From positions 4,154,001 to 4,218,000 of the forward strand of contig NC_064239.1 in the NCBI RefSeq assembly GCF_023101765.2: DNA of 64,000 nt. Reading direction: 5' to 3'. This document shows positions 1-11,904 of this stretch, piece after piece. Positions within the stretch are counted from its first letter, which is position 1, and every line of letters starts with the position of its first letter. The position numbers and the translations under genes were made by a program. Source of the DNA: Spodoptera frugiperda (taxonomy: Eukaryota; Arthropoda; Insecta; Lepidoptera; Noctuidae). The notes under the pieces were generated by a model, which saw nothing but the letters and a program-made list of their open reading frames with translations, was not told the origin of the DNA and did no database searches.

Positions 1-208
1 ACTTTTCTGAGCGAACTAAGCGTTTATAGTTTTTTAGGGGTTAAAACTTCCTGCTTGGCATATGACCAATGAGCAACAAGTTTACCCTTGTTAAGTGTAA
101 GTTGGGTAATACTTTTTGATAGTGTTATCACCTCAGTTAGTATTGCTTTTCTGTGCATTCCGAATGACGTCATCAGTACGCATCGCATGTAGGCACTGCT
201 GATGATGC

Positions 209-315
209 GGTCCGTACGATGCGGATCAGTGGACAGTTGTATGAGTACGCAGTTGTATGAGTTTCCATACAAGATAAACTAAAATTCGTTGCGTGCGATG
301 CGTACGATGCGGACC
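209..315. repeat. Small inverted-repeat element (MITE-like) with GGTCCG ends
   Basis: The segment begins GGTCCGTACGATGCGGA and ends TGCGTACGATGCGGACC, so its termini are imperfect inverted repeats built from CGTACGATGCGG modules. Inside, CAGTTGTATGAG occurs twice 16 bp apart. No target duplication could be fixed. It looks like a short non-autonomous DNA element. Confidence 0.4.
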
Positions 316-374
316 TATGAACGCGTATCATTAACCGGCAAAAATTGAGGCTACCTCAGGGTAAGCTGTAACCG

Positions 375-528
375 ATCCGGAACTGTGGACAACGTAACAT
401 ATTACCGGGACTCCGACTCGAAGCAGGGGAAAAAACGGGGTAGTTTTTAGTCAGTAAGAGTCTGACAGTCCCTCTCGCCTCTTCCAAGGTGGAAGACGTC
501 ATTAAATGATTCCCTCTCAAAAAAAAAT
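375..528 (-). repeat. Dispersed repeat family A, copy 1
   Basis: Read on the minus strand this contains GAGGCGAGAGGGACTGTCAG, then TCTTACTGACTAAAAACTAC, CCCCGTT, a CGGAGTCCCGGTAA stretch and a GTTGTCCACAG end. The same order occurs in the plus-orientation copies near 4.2, 8.0 and 14.2 kb. The family resembles a short SINE-like moth repeat, but no clear polymerase III box was identified. Confidence 0.6.
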
Positions 529-529
529 G

Positions 530-3465
530 TCAACCTGTAATCGCAGCCCACACAAAAACATTGTACGTCTATGTGAGAATGATTGGAAACTTCCATTTAA
601 ACATTACGTTTGTCTATTCTGTAATAATACTTTTCACATACCACTACAAGAATTGATAGACGTATGTACCTAATATATTTTATACGCAGCACAAGACATA
701 GACCCACTGTTTTGAGTAAAACAATACAATAGATTACTCCTAAACGATCATTGTTCGAAATGATAGGGTGGACTTTCAAGCAATTTATAAAGGACGCTAC
801 GCCCGCTGGTATTTTCCTATCGACCTCGTCGGGGCCCGGCCTTGTGATAACAGACCTTTCGTCAGGTGACACTGACAGCTCTAGATGTATATCTTGACAA
901 GTATCTAAAACTACAGGTACATGTTACTACGCAGACATTTGCAAGGGTTTACAAGCTAAGTAAATAGAGAAAAGTATATTGTCTTTAGGTAGGAATTAAA
1001 CCTATACTTCAAGCAAACTAACAGGGCTTCAAGTCAAAAGACTTTATTACTAAAACAAATTACAAAGTTTCATCTTTCACTTAACTATAATTAATAAATA
1101 TTTGACTTCGATATAAAGAGACTGAATAACGAATTTTATTCGATACCTCAAAGTTTCTTTGAAGTTGAAAAATCATTTCAATTTTTATTAAAGTTCCGAA
1201 CTAAACTCAGCGAGATGTTGAGTTGAAAATTATGTTTTGTATCAATCGATGAGTTGAATCGTATCTGTCTAATAAAACTTAAATGTATTTGTTTGATTTC
1301 GCACACGTTCGCCAGATCGAAATTCCCCAGAGCAAACAGAATGACACCGCAACGATTAGACCTTCCACAAAGTATTTGTATGTACATATGTTTGAAAAAC
1401 GCCTACGTTTTGCATTCTCAGGACGGATAGGGGCTCTACTCCTCTACTTATGAATAAATGGATACTTTACAGTACGTGTAGGCTTTTTTGGTTCCGTAAC
1501 TAAACGTACAATGAAACCATTATGGTAACTTAGAGCTTCACATCTAACAGAAGTAGATTACCAAGCGAAAGATCAAGTTACATTTTCAGCTCTATACAAT
1601 TATAGTCTGTTGTTGATACACTTCGAATAAAGTTCGCTGTACCATCTACGGCTCTTGTAGAACCAAAAGTGTAACAAATTAATGCTGACGTCATTTATCA
1701 GCTCCCGAACCACAGTCCTTACCTTAGTAAGCAAAATGAAACACGACCGTGTACTTAAGCGAACAAAGAAGTAACACTCGGAGACAACTGAGTCATAAAG
1801 GCCATTGTCTCCAAATTGCCGTAGGATTATAAAAATCGTAATGGGATTATTGTTTAGTGGGCGACAACGCGACGACGACGTGGCGGACACGGTCTGAACA
1901 TTTCAATTACTGCACGCATTGTTTGGCCGGGGCTGGGTGCTCGCCTGTTTATCAGAGTCCGCTGACTCTGATGAGAGCACCCACAAAATGATTAATCCCG
2001 CACTACAGCGTTACAGACGCGGTTGCGATCCTCTGATGACTTATGTGTGCACACTACACAGTATTAAGCTCCCGTTTATGTGCAACTGTGGACCCGGCAT
2101 CCTTTATTTTGTGATATACTCCCTGTCAGAATGAGCGTATTATATGTCAAGTCGGTATAATAGAAACGATTTATGATATTAGGATTAAGAAGCCGTAAAT
2201 ATATAATCCTAGTCTTAACAGTATTTTTATGAAGATTAATGTGAAATGAAGTTTATGTAGTGCGAATGGGAAATCTTATATTAGCTTACAAGGAAAATAA
2301 ATGCAAGCATAAGAACTACTCCCAACTACTCCCTATGTTACCTGAGCCCTATGAACAATGCGAGCAAACGAAAGGTTAAATGGATTTTACAGTAATTTAA
2401 CATTCACTATACAATAAACAGAAGACGGCGTAAATATAAAATGTCAACTCAACGAAGTAACGAAGTAAATTATAAAAATTGCTTGTATTTCTCTTGTCTT
2501 AGAAATCCGACAGTATTTTTTTAATATTATTAACCCTCCCTGATTCTGTGAAACGATAAATAGTCGGAATCTTTGTTTTTGTTTAAACATTGTTTGTTTT
2601 GGCTTCAAATTTTATACAGAAATGGGGACATTACGGCGTTGAAAAATAACAGCGTCACGACTTGAGGAGCTGAATTTTGGAAATGTATTTTAGGATGGAA
2701 GGCGGTTATTTAATAAGTTGTTTTCGTCAGGACATTCGTGGGCGCTCGTCGGTCGTTGGTCGTTGTGTCACAGAACAATTTTATTAGCGTGTTGTTTAGA
2801 CACCGCCGTCGTGTATGATATACGGCGCCGTTCTCGGAAACAATGTCGACTGTTGCTAGATTTCACTTCTCAAGGAACACTAGTAGTAATAAAAATGCCA
2901 TTACAACGATGCCAACTCACAATACTGAAGATATCACACTTCAAATAATCAATTTTATTCATAACACACCAAGAAGTGAAATAGCTAAAGAATAAAGAAT
3001 GCACTTGCATCGAAATGTGCTTTCAATGGAAGAATGATGACAATGGATGCGGCAGCTATAAAAACAAATGCCTAATGCCTGTTAGATACCTTCTCCAGTA
3101 CGTAAAGTATTTGTTGTGTCGTGTAGGTAAACAGAGTAATCTATACTATTGCGCTCCGTGGTTGGGGTTGGTCGACTTGGGTAATGTAACGGTCCACAGC
3201 CTCTGAATTGTGTTAAAACCCTTTGGGTGGTCGTTTTTTCTTCCTAATATGTTCCCAGGGTGTTTTGATGGGATTTGGAGTTTTATGTGATAGGTAACTG
3301 TTGTTTAGTGTACAAGCGATATAGGGCAGAGTGGGTACGGTTGTACTGTGCATAATGTATATTGTATGTTTTGATTATTTTGCTACCATGCGCAACTTTT
3401 GCGTTCTATTTGGTTGTTTATATTGATCAACTTCTCCTGATACATCTAAAAGTAGTTTTACGCCA
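530..3465. other. Unique AT-rich intronic DNA
   Basis: No coding exon, RNA gene or recognised repeat was seen. The only structured item is a small stem-loop at 1935-1982, listed separately. Confidence 0.4.
1935..1982. repeat. Short two-part stem-loop
   Basis: GGGTGCTC (1935-1942) pairs with GAGCACCC (1975-1982), and ATCAGAGTC (1951-1959) pairs with GACTCTGAT (1964-1972) around a four-base loop, leaving an 8-nt bulge on one side and 2 nt on the other. It is shorter than a typical microRNA precursor. Function unknown. Confidence 0.4.
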
Positions 3466-3467
3466 AT

Positions 3468-3658
3468 TTTTTTATGGTATAAGCCGGTAAACGAGCTGAC
3501 AAATCACCTGATGGTAGGCAATCGCAGCCGCCCATGGACACCCGAAACACCAGAGGCGTTACAAGTGCGTTGCGGCCTTTGGGGTTATGAATTTAAGGGT
3601 TGTTGGGAGATCGGGGATTGGGTCGATTCGGAAGGGGGGGGGTTAATTAGGCCAAATT
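3468..3658 (+). repeat. Dispersed repeat family B, copy 1 (5' portion)
   Basis: Contains GCCGGTAAACGAGCTGAC, ATCACCTGATGGTAGGCAAT, CCCATGGACACCCGAAACAC and a G-rich stretch TCGGGGATTGGG leading to a GGGGGGG run. The same blocks recur near 18.5, 36.7 and 47.6 kb (5' part) and 54.2 kb (3' part). This is an abundant Lepidoptera repeat type in my recollection; its class is not evident from the sequence. Confidence 0.65.
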
Positions 3659-4126
3659 CTTAAACCACATCTATATCTTAGCTATCTCTAGCTATCTCTA
3701 CATATGGATTTATCAAAATCGATTCAGATGTTCAAGAGTTTAAGCGCAAGATACAAACGCTTTCTCATTTAAAAGTACAGTTATAATTTACATGTTCAAA
3801 GTGCACAACAATGTAAACTGTGACACACGACATGTGTTTATTAAGATTTTCCACAAATGTGTAAGGTAACATAATATGCAGATGACGAGTGAGCTTTTAA
3901 AATAAATGTCACCGTCTCGTCGAGCAATGGAGACATAAGCGCAATAACATGTCATACTCAGATTTAAATGAGACATATTGTTTTATTAACGTTGTTGTGT
4001 TTATAGAAAGACACTGATCTTTGTTGACACGCGAGCTCCTATGAATTTCATACCACAATCATTTGGCAATGGGGTCTAAACAAGTAATTTGTTCGATGCC
4101 TATTGAGGAGTGCAACTAGGCGACGG

Positions 4127-4360
4127 TTTTTTTTAAGGGGGGAAAATCATCCGACAACTTCTCTCGTCTTAGGCGAGGCGAGAGGGAGTGTCAGATTCTT
4201 GCTTTCTAAAAATCACCCCGTTCCTTCTCCTGCTTTTCGAACCGGAGCCCCGGTAAACCCGCTAGGTAGTTCGCAACGGAACCGGTATTAGCCCTATTGG
4301 GCCCCATCTGTGGTGATCTGATGGCTCTTTGAGGCGCTTAATACGCGGCGTGTAACTAGG
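4127..4360 (+). repeat. Dispersed repeat family A, copy 2
   Basis: Starts at a T run followed by AAGGGGGGAAAATCATCC, then GGCGAGGCGAGAGGGAGTGT, the CACCCCGTTCCTTCTCCTGC block and CCGGAGCCCCGGTAA. It is the longest copy here; the tail after about 4290 is less certain. Confidence 0.65.
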
Positions 4361-5104
4361 TCTAACTGGTGATAGTTACATCTTGTATTTTAAATTATTG
4401 AGATAGACCTCTAGAGTCGCATCACCCGTACAAAACTATGTAACTCGATATACAGACGTCTAACAGACATACTTTTCAATTCTAAAAATAATTCTGATTT
4501 TACGACATATTTCAGATGTTTATACATATTTCTAGACTTTTACACACAATAATTCAGATTTTTGTGGGAAAATAATAAATTAAAGTACGGAAAAAAATCA
4601 TATTATAAATGAATAAATTCAAAAGTTGCTTTAACTCAATGTTTTAAATGCTGTAATGTTACTGATTCTGCTTAAAAGTACCAGAAAAGACTAAGTCGAA
4701 AGATTATATTTTGTAGATATAATAACTAGCAATTATTTCTTCTATAAATAAATGAAACAGTAAACGAAGATAAACGACGCCATTTAATGGGATTCTGAAT
4801 CATTCATTTATTTGTGGAGTGAAATATTTTATTTATAATTCGAGGCAATAAATATTATATTATTTCTTTTTAGGCAATAAATATTATTTAAACAAGCTTA
4901 AAATTACTACTACTAATAACTACTTCTATGTAGTTAAATATATATAATAGATATTTATTAGACACGAGCACGTGAAATGTAACAATATTTTATGATTTTA
5001 ATTAACAAAAACATCATAATTTGGGACTATTATTTTATAATAATTAGTTTAACATTATATTTAGTTAAGATTCGTACAGATTAAACATAAATTGTACATT
5101 CTAG

Positions 5105-5305
5105 TATTTGACTGCACGGTTGACGCGTAACGTGGCTGGCTGCCACGTATCGTGTAGCGCATTCGATTCCCGCACGGGACAACTCCCTGTGTGATCCACA
5201 AATTATTGTTTCGGGTCTGGATATCATGTGTAAGTGAACTTCTATGGTTGTAAACGCACCCACGACACAGGAGAAAATCCGAGCGTGGGGCAACGTTTAG
5301 TTATA
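5105..5305 (+). repeat. tRNA-derived SINE family S2, copy 1
   Basis: The head contains TTCGATTCCCGCACGGG, a polymerase III B box resembling a tRNA T-arm, preceded by GTGGCTGGCTGCCACG. The body continues GTGTGATCCACAAATTATTG, GTTTCGGGTCTGG, then ACGCACCCACGACACAGG and AGAAAATCC, with an A-rich end. Two other copies share this order: plus strand near 26.8 kb and minus strand near 42.7 kb. Confidence 0.7.
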
Positions 5306-5309
5306 AAAA

Positions 5310-6570
5310 AAGAAGTGTTAATCCTGACTGTGTTTCGTGGAAATAGACGCGATGGTTTCACAAATTATGCAGTACACAGAAATTCCAATCATCGGGGTTA
5401 TATTGTCCGTTCGATGTCGGGAGCCAAATTAGCTCCGAGTTCACACTTCTATTGTGGACGATACTCTCGTTACTGACCAATCTGCTCGCGACTGTCCAAA
5501 TGCAAATACAAATTTAATTAGTTATCAAATTTCTTGTTTAGTTGCTTTAATTTGCAGTTAATTTGGAAAAAAATACAGTTTAATCGCGAGGTCTAGCGAG
5601 TCTAGCGATGGATCTTGACTCTGCAAATCTTTGTAATAAATAAATCAAAATTTTCCTGCACCTCTTCCAATTTTTTCATTCTCTTCTTGCATACTTAATT
5701 TTTATTTATTTATTTTCAAGTAACTTGACTGATAGTGACTGAATGTGTATTTGCATACTTTTTTCAACGTTCCATTAGGAACAGTAACAGATTGTATTAC
5801 AGTCCATTATTTACGATCTTCCTTTGAAAAATAAAAAGCAAATTAAATTTTTAATTGCATATTTTTTTACTTCCCATTAAGAACCACAAATTGTATGATA
5901 AAATTCATCATTGTTGATATAAAATTATGTTTTAATAACCAATCGAAACCAAACCAGTATTTTCAACAAACAGACACGCAATATACACTAAACTACCTAT
6001 CGGCTATCGTAACAGCTAACCACCTTTATCACATGAATCAAAATTTCTTTGACAATTACTATACAAACGCACCCTTTCAAAATTACACGTTGTACGTGCG
6101 TCGGATTCCTTTAAACGAATATTCTTGTTTAGGTGGACACTAAACCTTCCTCCCTGAGGCTTGGCAGGTATAGGTAGTATAGCTATCATTGATCCGAGAC
6201 CAGGGGGTCTACTCTAATTCAACGAAAAACGAAGTTTCGTCCGAAATTTCGCAAATTTCGTACTACAATTCCATTTATTGCGAACCTTTGTGAACAAAAA
6301 TGAACGAAAGAAATGAAGATAAATAAATAGGTTTTGATTTGAAATTAAAAATAAAACGTTATTTTAAGTAATTTCATTAGTAAATCAATAAAACCTACGG
6401 CCGAAAATTAAACGAAACTTCGGATTCGAGAACCGGAGTAGGCCCCTGGAATCTCCAAACGTTGTGGTTAAAGATTTTGATAGACAGTATTCACATAATA
6501 CCTTTCGAATTTGAAACTCGTGTGTTGAAGGGTTGCATGTATTGATTATCTATCCGATTTTATCCGTATA
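5310..6570. other. Unique AT-rich DNA
   Basis: No gene or recognised repeat was identified. A short cluster of AACGAAACTTCG and ACGAAGTTTCGTCCG near 6220-6425 is inverted-repeat-like and may be an old DNA-element remnant. Confidence 0.3.
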
Positions 6571-6689
6571 GAGGTGCTTTTTCACTAGATATGCTATGTT
6601 ACGTTGCTGTAGATACGTTTGGATTTCACCAATAATTTTCATTGGTACATATAGCCTAGCACTGATGTAAACGGACTCAGCTAAGCTAT

Positions 6690-7022
6690 ATCCCACCCAA
6701 AACATAAATGTGAAAGGCTGCCAAGTTCGATAATATTGGAATGCTTCGCCTATAAAAGAAGTGAGATCTAAATAAGTACCAAGTTCCATACACAGACCTC
6801 AGTTAAAAATGATATAACAAGTTGGCAAGTTTTCACACACTTTGTTATAAACGCAATGAGTCAAGTATCTAATTTTCTATTAAAACTTGCCAAGTTATAT
6901 CATTTTTAACTGAGGTCTGTGTATGGAACTTGGTACTTATTTAGATCTCACTTCTTTTATAGGCGAAGCATTCCAATATTATCGAACTTGGCAGCCTGTC
7001 ACATTTATGTTTTGGGTGGGAT
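6690..7022. repeat. Near-perfect 144-bp inverted repeat (long hairpin)
   Basis: The left arm is 6690-6833 and the right arm 6882-7022, separated by 48 bp. By eye the arms differ by one substitution (GTGAAAGGC versus GTGACAGGC) and one 3-bp indel (AACAAGTTGG versus AACTTGG). Transcription in either direction would give a long, almost fully paired RNA hairpin. The arms include the phrase CCAAGTTCGATAATATTGG. It lies within the insertion that splits the M1 element. Confidence 0.9.
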
Positions 7023-7555
7023 TTCATTTATTTTTGTAAGGTTTATTTTCTTTTTTTCTTATTTTACTTTACTTTGACAAAATACAAACCTTCGTAACGA
7101 ATTTTAGGTATTTAGTACGACCATTGGAAGATATAGATATTTTTTTTGTTTTAATTCCTTAGGGGTATGAATTTACACCTTCATTATTTTTAAAACCGAC
7201 TCACACTTGGCCATTTTCTGATTTTTTCCTTTACCTTGACCTAAAGACCTACCTCCATGCCAAATTTCAAGTCAATACGACTATTGGAAGTGGTCTAGGT
7301 TTTTGATGAGTGAGTCAGTGAGTGTATAGTAAAAATAGCGATTTTCTGACGTCAATATCTCAAGACCTACAATAGGTACATTAATGAAATTTTGTAGATC
7401 TCTACAGATACTAGAAATTTCATATGCGTAGATAAAATAGATTTTGAGTTATAGGTGGGTCGAACTTGGCCCGAAATGGTTCGTGTAATATAACCCACGG
7501 CCGGTGTGTCGGTTTTTTTGCTCGAACTTGGCGGACACACTGCCGTGTGTCTAGA
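7023..7555. repeat. Rest of the insertion inside M1; putative dispersed repeat
   Basis: AT-rich, no open reading frame. Phrases such as CCAAATTTCAAGTCAATACG and CGACTATTGGAAGTGG recall a common moth repeat, but no second copy lies in this window. CGAACTTGGC recurs at about 7452 and 7523 and matches sequence within the hairpin arms, suggesting hairpin and remainder are one element. Confidence 0.35.
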
Positions 7556-7784
7556 TTTTTCGCATCACCATACTATAACAGCTACATAGCTTAGTATCAG
7601 TGGAGCCGGTCACATAGTTTCACAGCTTAGCTATTACATCTTCGTAGCATAGCTACATGGCACATCTCTGGTAGAAAATAACCCTAAAGCTTAGACAAGA
7701 ATGGCGAACTATAGACATGATAACAACACAATACTTTTGGTACATCACTGATCACAAAACTAATTTTTTACATACTTACCATAT

Positions 7785-7977
7785 AGTTGAATTATAAATA
7801 TTTCAAGGAAACTGATTCGATCTTAGATTAATTATTAAACATTTAGTAAGTCTTTTTACTTAAGGGTTTCTACATAATTAGTTAGCATATACTTGAAATA
7901 TAAATATCTCAAGGAAACTGATTCGACCTTAGATCCTTCAACATCTAAGTAGTAAGTAAGTCTTTTTACTTGAGGGG
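7785..7977 (+). repeat. Diverged tandem duplication, period about 106-110 bp
   Basis: Both units contain CAAGGAAACTGATTCGA and AAGTCTTTTTACTT in the same order and spacing. The first unit spans about 7785-7890, the second about 7891-7977, differing by scattered substitutions and a few inserted bases. The second unit abuts family A copy 3. Confidence 0.7.
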
Positions 7978-8150
7978 GAAAATCATACAATAACTTCTCA
8001 TGCCTTGGGTGAGGTAAGAGGGAGTGTCTGATTCATATTGGCTAAAAACCATCCCGTTAGTAGGACCGGGACTCCGGCTCGAAGACCAGGAGTAGTCCTA
8101 CTTCTCGAGTTGGAGCGCCGGTAACAGGTAGTCCGCAGCTCCGGGACATT
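7971..8150 (+). repeat. Dispersed repeat family A, copy 3
   Basis: Contains GGGGGAAAATCATACAATAA, GGTGAGGTAAGAGGGAGTGT, GGCTAAAAACCATCCCGTT, and ends GGTAGTCCGCAGCTCCGG. It includes an extra GC-rich insert-like stretch compared with copy 4. Confidence 0.6.
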
Positions 8151-8485
8151 TAGTAAGTCTAATGTGTCTATTGTTTGTGTTATTTTTAGGCTATACGGGT
8201 AAATATATTAATAACCTTCCAAGAAATATGATATTTCATACATCGTTTTGTCTACAACAATGTTCCCGGAATTCTTTTCTTGGCTTAAGCCCTGAATATG
8301 AACACCTAATATAAAACACAGGGCAAGGTTACTTAGCACATTTCCCTTTGTCTCTATGGAAAAAACTGGAAGTTATTTATACTTACTAATTATATCTAGG
8401 TATTAGTGCTGATGTTATATATAAAGCTGAAGAGTTTATTTTTGGTATTCCTTAGTAAACAATAAGGGTTCCTCCTTATTATAGT

Positions 8486-8639
8486 TTAGCCATGTCTGTC
8501 CGTCTGTATGTTTCTTTGTTTGAACACGGTGATCTCCGGAACTAATCGGTCGAACAGAATGATATTTTTGTGTTCGACAGTCCATTTTATCAAGTCCCTA
8601 GAACATCATGCTACGATCGATAGGAGCCGAGCAGCTAGT
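8486..8639 (+). repeat. CTAGT-ending repeat family H2, copy 1
   Basis: Contains GTTTGAACACGGTGATCTCC, AGAACATCATGCTACGATCG and ends GGAGCCGAGCAGCTAGT. A second copy ends at 22238 with the same layout (GTTTGAACGCGCTAATCT ... AGTAGCTAGT). The shared CTAGT end suggests Helitron-like elements; no helicase is present. Confidence 0.45.
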
Positions 8640-9209
8640 ATTAAATAAGATGTGTATAGGAACGATATCCTTTATCTAGCAGTGGCTACATTAATGGGCT
8701 ATTACACAATGGCATTATTTACGTAGTGAACGGCAGCCATATTGTGTGGTACCGCTCCATCTGACGCCTGAAATATTACTTCGATATATTCACTAAATAT
8801 TTATCACTTCTTGTATTTACTATACCTAGGTATATTTTACTACGACATTGATAGATCCCGCAAATGCCACAAAATTGCCAAAAAAAGTAGCTTATGAGCT
8901 GTTTTACTTACAGTCTATTAGACAGATCTATCCATATACATATTATGTATTATGTAAAAATTGTGTCATAATATTCTATTCCGTCATTCCGATCTTTTTT
9001 CATCTTCTTTTTTTCGTCATCTTTTTTTTATTTAGTTGTATGAAAATTGGAATAGAAGAATGACTTATTTAACACAAGCAAATCTCTATTTTTGTGAATA
9101 AAATTCTTAGTCTTTAATTCAATAAAGACTATGTCTATGCTATGCATGAGTAGCCAATATATGATCTATCAATTTCCATTCCTACATCTAAACACCTAAA
9201 TATTTTCAA

Positions 9210-9503
9210 GGTGCTTTCCCACCAAAAATGTGCTATGCTAGGTTGCTGTGGAATCGTTTGGCTTCCACCTATCACATACATAGCTTAGTACTGATGGAAA
9301 ACTCACTTAAGCTGTTTTTATATGAAAAAAATATGCGAGTTATGGACGGCTTCCCTACTATCGATACATCGCATACTCGAGCTGCGCATCTTCCTCGCAC
9401 AGCTACATAGCTTAGGTTCAGAGGAAATGGTCACATAGTTTCACAGCTTAGCTATTACATCTTCATAGCATAGCTACATAACACATCTCTGGTGGAATAA
9501 GCC
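9210..9503 (+). repeat. MITE family M1, copy 2
   Basis: Begins GGTGCTTTCCCACC and ends CTGGTGGAATAAGCC, imperfect inverted termini. Internal TACATAGCTTAG and TTTCACAGCTTAGCTATTAC match the other two copies. Uninterrupted, about 294 bp, no coding capacity. Confidence 0.65.
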
Positions 9504-9934
9504 TTAACCTTTTACACACCTCAGAATAGGGGAAAAAACTTTAGCGTATCGTTTAATAGCTTTTAAAACTAAAAGCTGAAAAACAACGCAAATAACAGCC
9601 AGTCACAAAGAGTCCATTATTCGATGACAAAGGTTTAAAAATAAAATGTCTAACATTGTTTGCCACAGTAAAACCTACATTCTTCAAAAGATGTTTAATA
9701 TTTTTAACTTCACAACTCGACGGACTAACTTAACAAATCCCTTTATTATTATTATAACTAACAATTTAAAACGAAATAACTATTCTATTGTAATGTAATA
9801 TAAATCAAATATACAACTAAACACCGGGCATAATTCTAAACTTGTACTGAAATAATGAATTTTAAGAACAATAAATATTATTTTAAACATTAATTTAGAC
9901 AAGTTGGTTAAAATAAGTGTACAATAATATCATT

Positions 9935-10110
9935 TGGCATCGAGTTGGGTAAAGAGAATTTTTATTATAATTTCCGTCTTATAGATTGTTTTAAAATATT
10001 AGACACGTGTTTTTTATTTTCTCACGGAACAAAAAATATTTTCAAAGATATATCGATTTGAACAAGATTCGATGTGACATCATCTAGGTACATTTTGTAC
10101 GTAGAAATCT
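9935..10110 (+). repeat. Dispersed repeat family E, copy 1
   Basis: Shows GGGTAAAGAGAATTTTTATT, TTGTTTTAAAATATTAGACA, CACGTGTTTTTTATTTTCTC, then GATATATCGATTTGAACAAG and GACATCATCTAGGTAC. Related copies lie at 23.1, 41.3, 48.3 and 62.6-62.9 kb. Class unknown. Confidence 0.5.
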
Positions 10111-10683
10111 ATGTTTTTAGACGTCCTTACAAAAGTCATGTTTGTAGTCACTTATAAGCAATTCACACGATAGTTATTTAATTATTTCACTTTAGAAATA
10201 AGCTTTAAGTATCTAAATTAATGGAAACAAACCAAATCATATTTACTTTGATAACTTATTTATTCGTATTTACAATAATAGTTTTTATACACTTAATAAT
10301 ACGGTTTACTTTTATATGAAATAGACCTTCACAAACGTTGTTAATTAAACTAGAATATTAACCTGCGGTTTAGTTTTGTCTGTTATATTAAAGTAAAGGG
10401 GAAAAATGAGTGAGTTTTAGCGTTAATTGCTTGTTCACGTTTCAGGGGATTAGAAGCTACAGAAGCTATATTTGATTATGCCAAATATTGCGTTATCATT
10501 AGGTACTACTGTAAACTAGATTAAAATGTATTACAAAACAATTCGACCATTTTCCTTGATGATAGTCTCGTTTATACATAGATTTAAAATTCTAGTATTA
10601 TTTACAACACATACATAATATGGCCGCCTTCCCACGCAAGGTAAACGCCACAACCTTCTAAACGCCATCTTCTGCGATTACAC

Positions 10684-10695
10684 GATCTTCTTTCA
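10684..10695. repeat. Left target-site duplication of the RTE insertion
   Basis: GATCTTCTTTCA here is repeated exactly at 11233-11244, immediately beyond the other end of the LINE fragment. Confidence 0.85.
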
Positions 10696-11232
10696 TCATC
10701 ATCATCATCAGCCGAGTGTCGTCCACTGCTGAACAAAGGCCTCCCCCTTGGTCCTCCACGTAGAACGACAAGTCGCCACCTGCATCCACTGGCTCCCCGC
10801 CACTCTGACGATGTCGTCGGTCCACCTAGTGGGAGGTCTGCCCACTTACGTCTTCAAATCTGCGGTTGCCACTCGATCACCTTCTGGGCCCAGCGGCCAT
10901 CAGTCCTTCGAGGGACGTGGCCTGCCCATTGCCACTTCAGCCTGCATATTTTGAGAGCTATGTCTGTAACTCTTGTTCTTTGGCGAATTTCCATATTTCG
11001 GATTTTGTCGCGCAAAGATACTGCGAACATAGCTCTCTCCATCGCGCGCTGGGCGACTCTGAGCCTTTCTAAAAGGCCAGCAGTTAGGGACCATGTCTCG
11101 GTACCGTACATCATCACTGGCAACACACACCGGTTGTACATCCTAGTCTTCAGACACTGCGGGATTTTTGACGAGAAGACTTCATGTAACTTCCCAAACG
11201 CTGCCGTTGGATTCTTCGGGCGACCTGTTTGT
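10696..11232 (-). mobile_element. 5'-truncated RTE-type non-LTR retrotransposon
   Basis: On the minus strand this encodes the C-terminal part of an RTE-clade reverse transcriptase. From about 11225 the frame reads GRPKNPTAAFGKL, then PQCLKTRMYNRCVLPVMMYG, TETWSLT, RAMERAM, KWQWAGH and EWQPQ. It breaks near 10855 and resumes in another frame as VGRPPTRWTDDI, ending FVQQWTTLG and a stop. The 3' end is a GATGAT microsatellite tail (about 10696-10710), the RTE hallmark. The endonuclease domain and the catalytic part of the RT are missing, so the copy is dead on arrival. It is flanked by an exact 12-bp target duplication, so the 5' truncation happened at insertion rather than by later deletion. 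Confidence 0.92.
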
Positions 11233-11244
11233 GATCTTCTTTCA
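11233..11244. repeat. Right target-site duplication of the RTE insertion
   Basis: Exact copy of the 12-mer at 10684-10695, lying beyond the truncated 5' end of the LINE. Confidence 0.85.
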
Positions 11245-11904
11245 CTTCTTTTATTTACTAATTTGTGTCATCATCAGGTGTAGTTGTATGTCTTTGGTTA
11301 GGTTTGTCACAATTGCTTCCAAGTCGTTCCTAGATGCAGTCAGTTTGCTGAAAAGGAGGACGTTGCACTTCTATCCATTCATTGGTAGGCTGGTCTAAGT
11401 ATCAAAATGAACTAGTGTAATCACAATAAGTGATAGATATTCTAGCCTTATTTTAATTTTGGTTCTATTGTGATAGTTTATGACAGATCATTGCCAAAAG
11501 AACTAAATGAAGTTTCACAAATGTTCCAAAGCTACCAAGGACCAAGTAACAATCCGCACATCACTTGAACGAGGAGGGAAATTGTGCGGCGGTTAGTAAA
11601 TTTATGGGAAGCCATTTTTAACTTAATAAAACCTTTCTGTGCTCGGAAGGGTATGTTAAACCGTCTGTTTCGGTGCTCGGCCTAATAGTAAAATATCGAT
11701 ACTTTACCCACAGCCGTTTACTTGAAGGAAGCAACCATAAGTATTAGTCCTTATACACGTGCCTAAATTACAACATAAAACGTGTGGTAATATTGGAAAT
11801 AATAATGCCCTATTGACTGATACATTAATCGTACCTTTTTACCTAGAAGTCCTATGTCTTTATTAGAATCAGTCATGTCTCATATTTTATATATGATAGT
11901 AAAT

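Larger units (their letters stand above)
6573..7684 (+). repeat. MITE family M1, copy 1, interrupted by an insertion
   Basis: The left part (6573-6689) starts GGTGCTTTTTCACT and the right part (about 7556-7684) contains CAGCTACATAGCTTAGTATC, TTTCACAGCTTAGCTATTAC and ends near CTGGTAGAAAATAACC. Copies at 9.2-9.5 kb and 40.2-40.5 kb run straight through the junction, so about 870 bp were inserted here. The internal sequence is dominated by TAGCTTAG/CTAAGCTA-like motifs. Confidence 0.55.

Noticed and set aside
1935..1982. Possible microRNA precursor
   Set aside because: The paired part is too short and asymmetrically bulged for a typical insect precursor; kept only as a stem-loop.
6550..6789. 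79-codon minus-strand frame starting MELGTYLDL
   Set aside because: Straddles the hairpin arm and the unrelated M1 MITE, so it is not an ancestral gene.
10854..11398. Several overlapping plus-strand frames of 68-110 codons
   Set aside because: They are antisense shadows of the RTE reverse transcriptase fragment and its flank.
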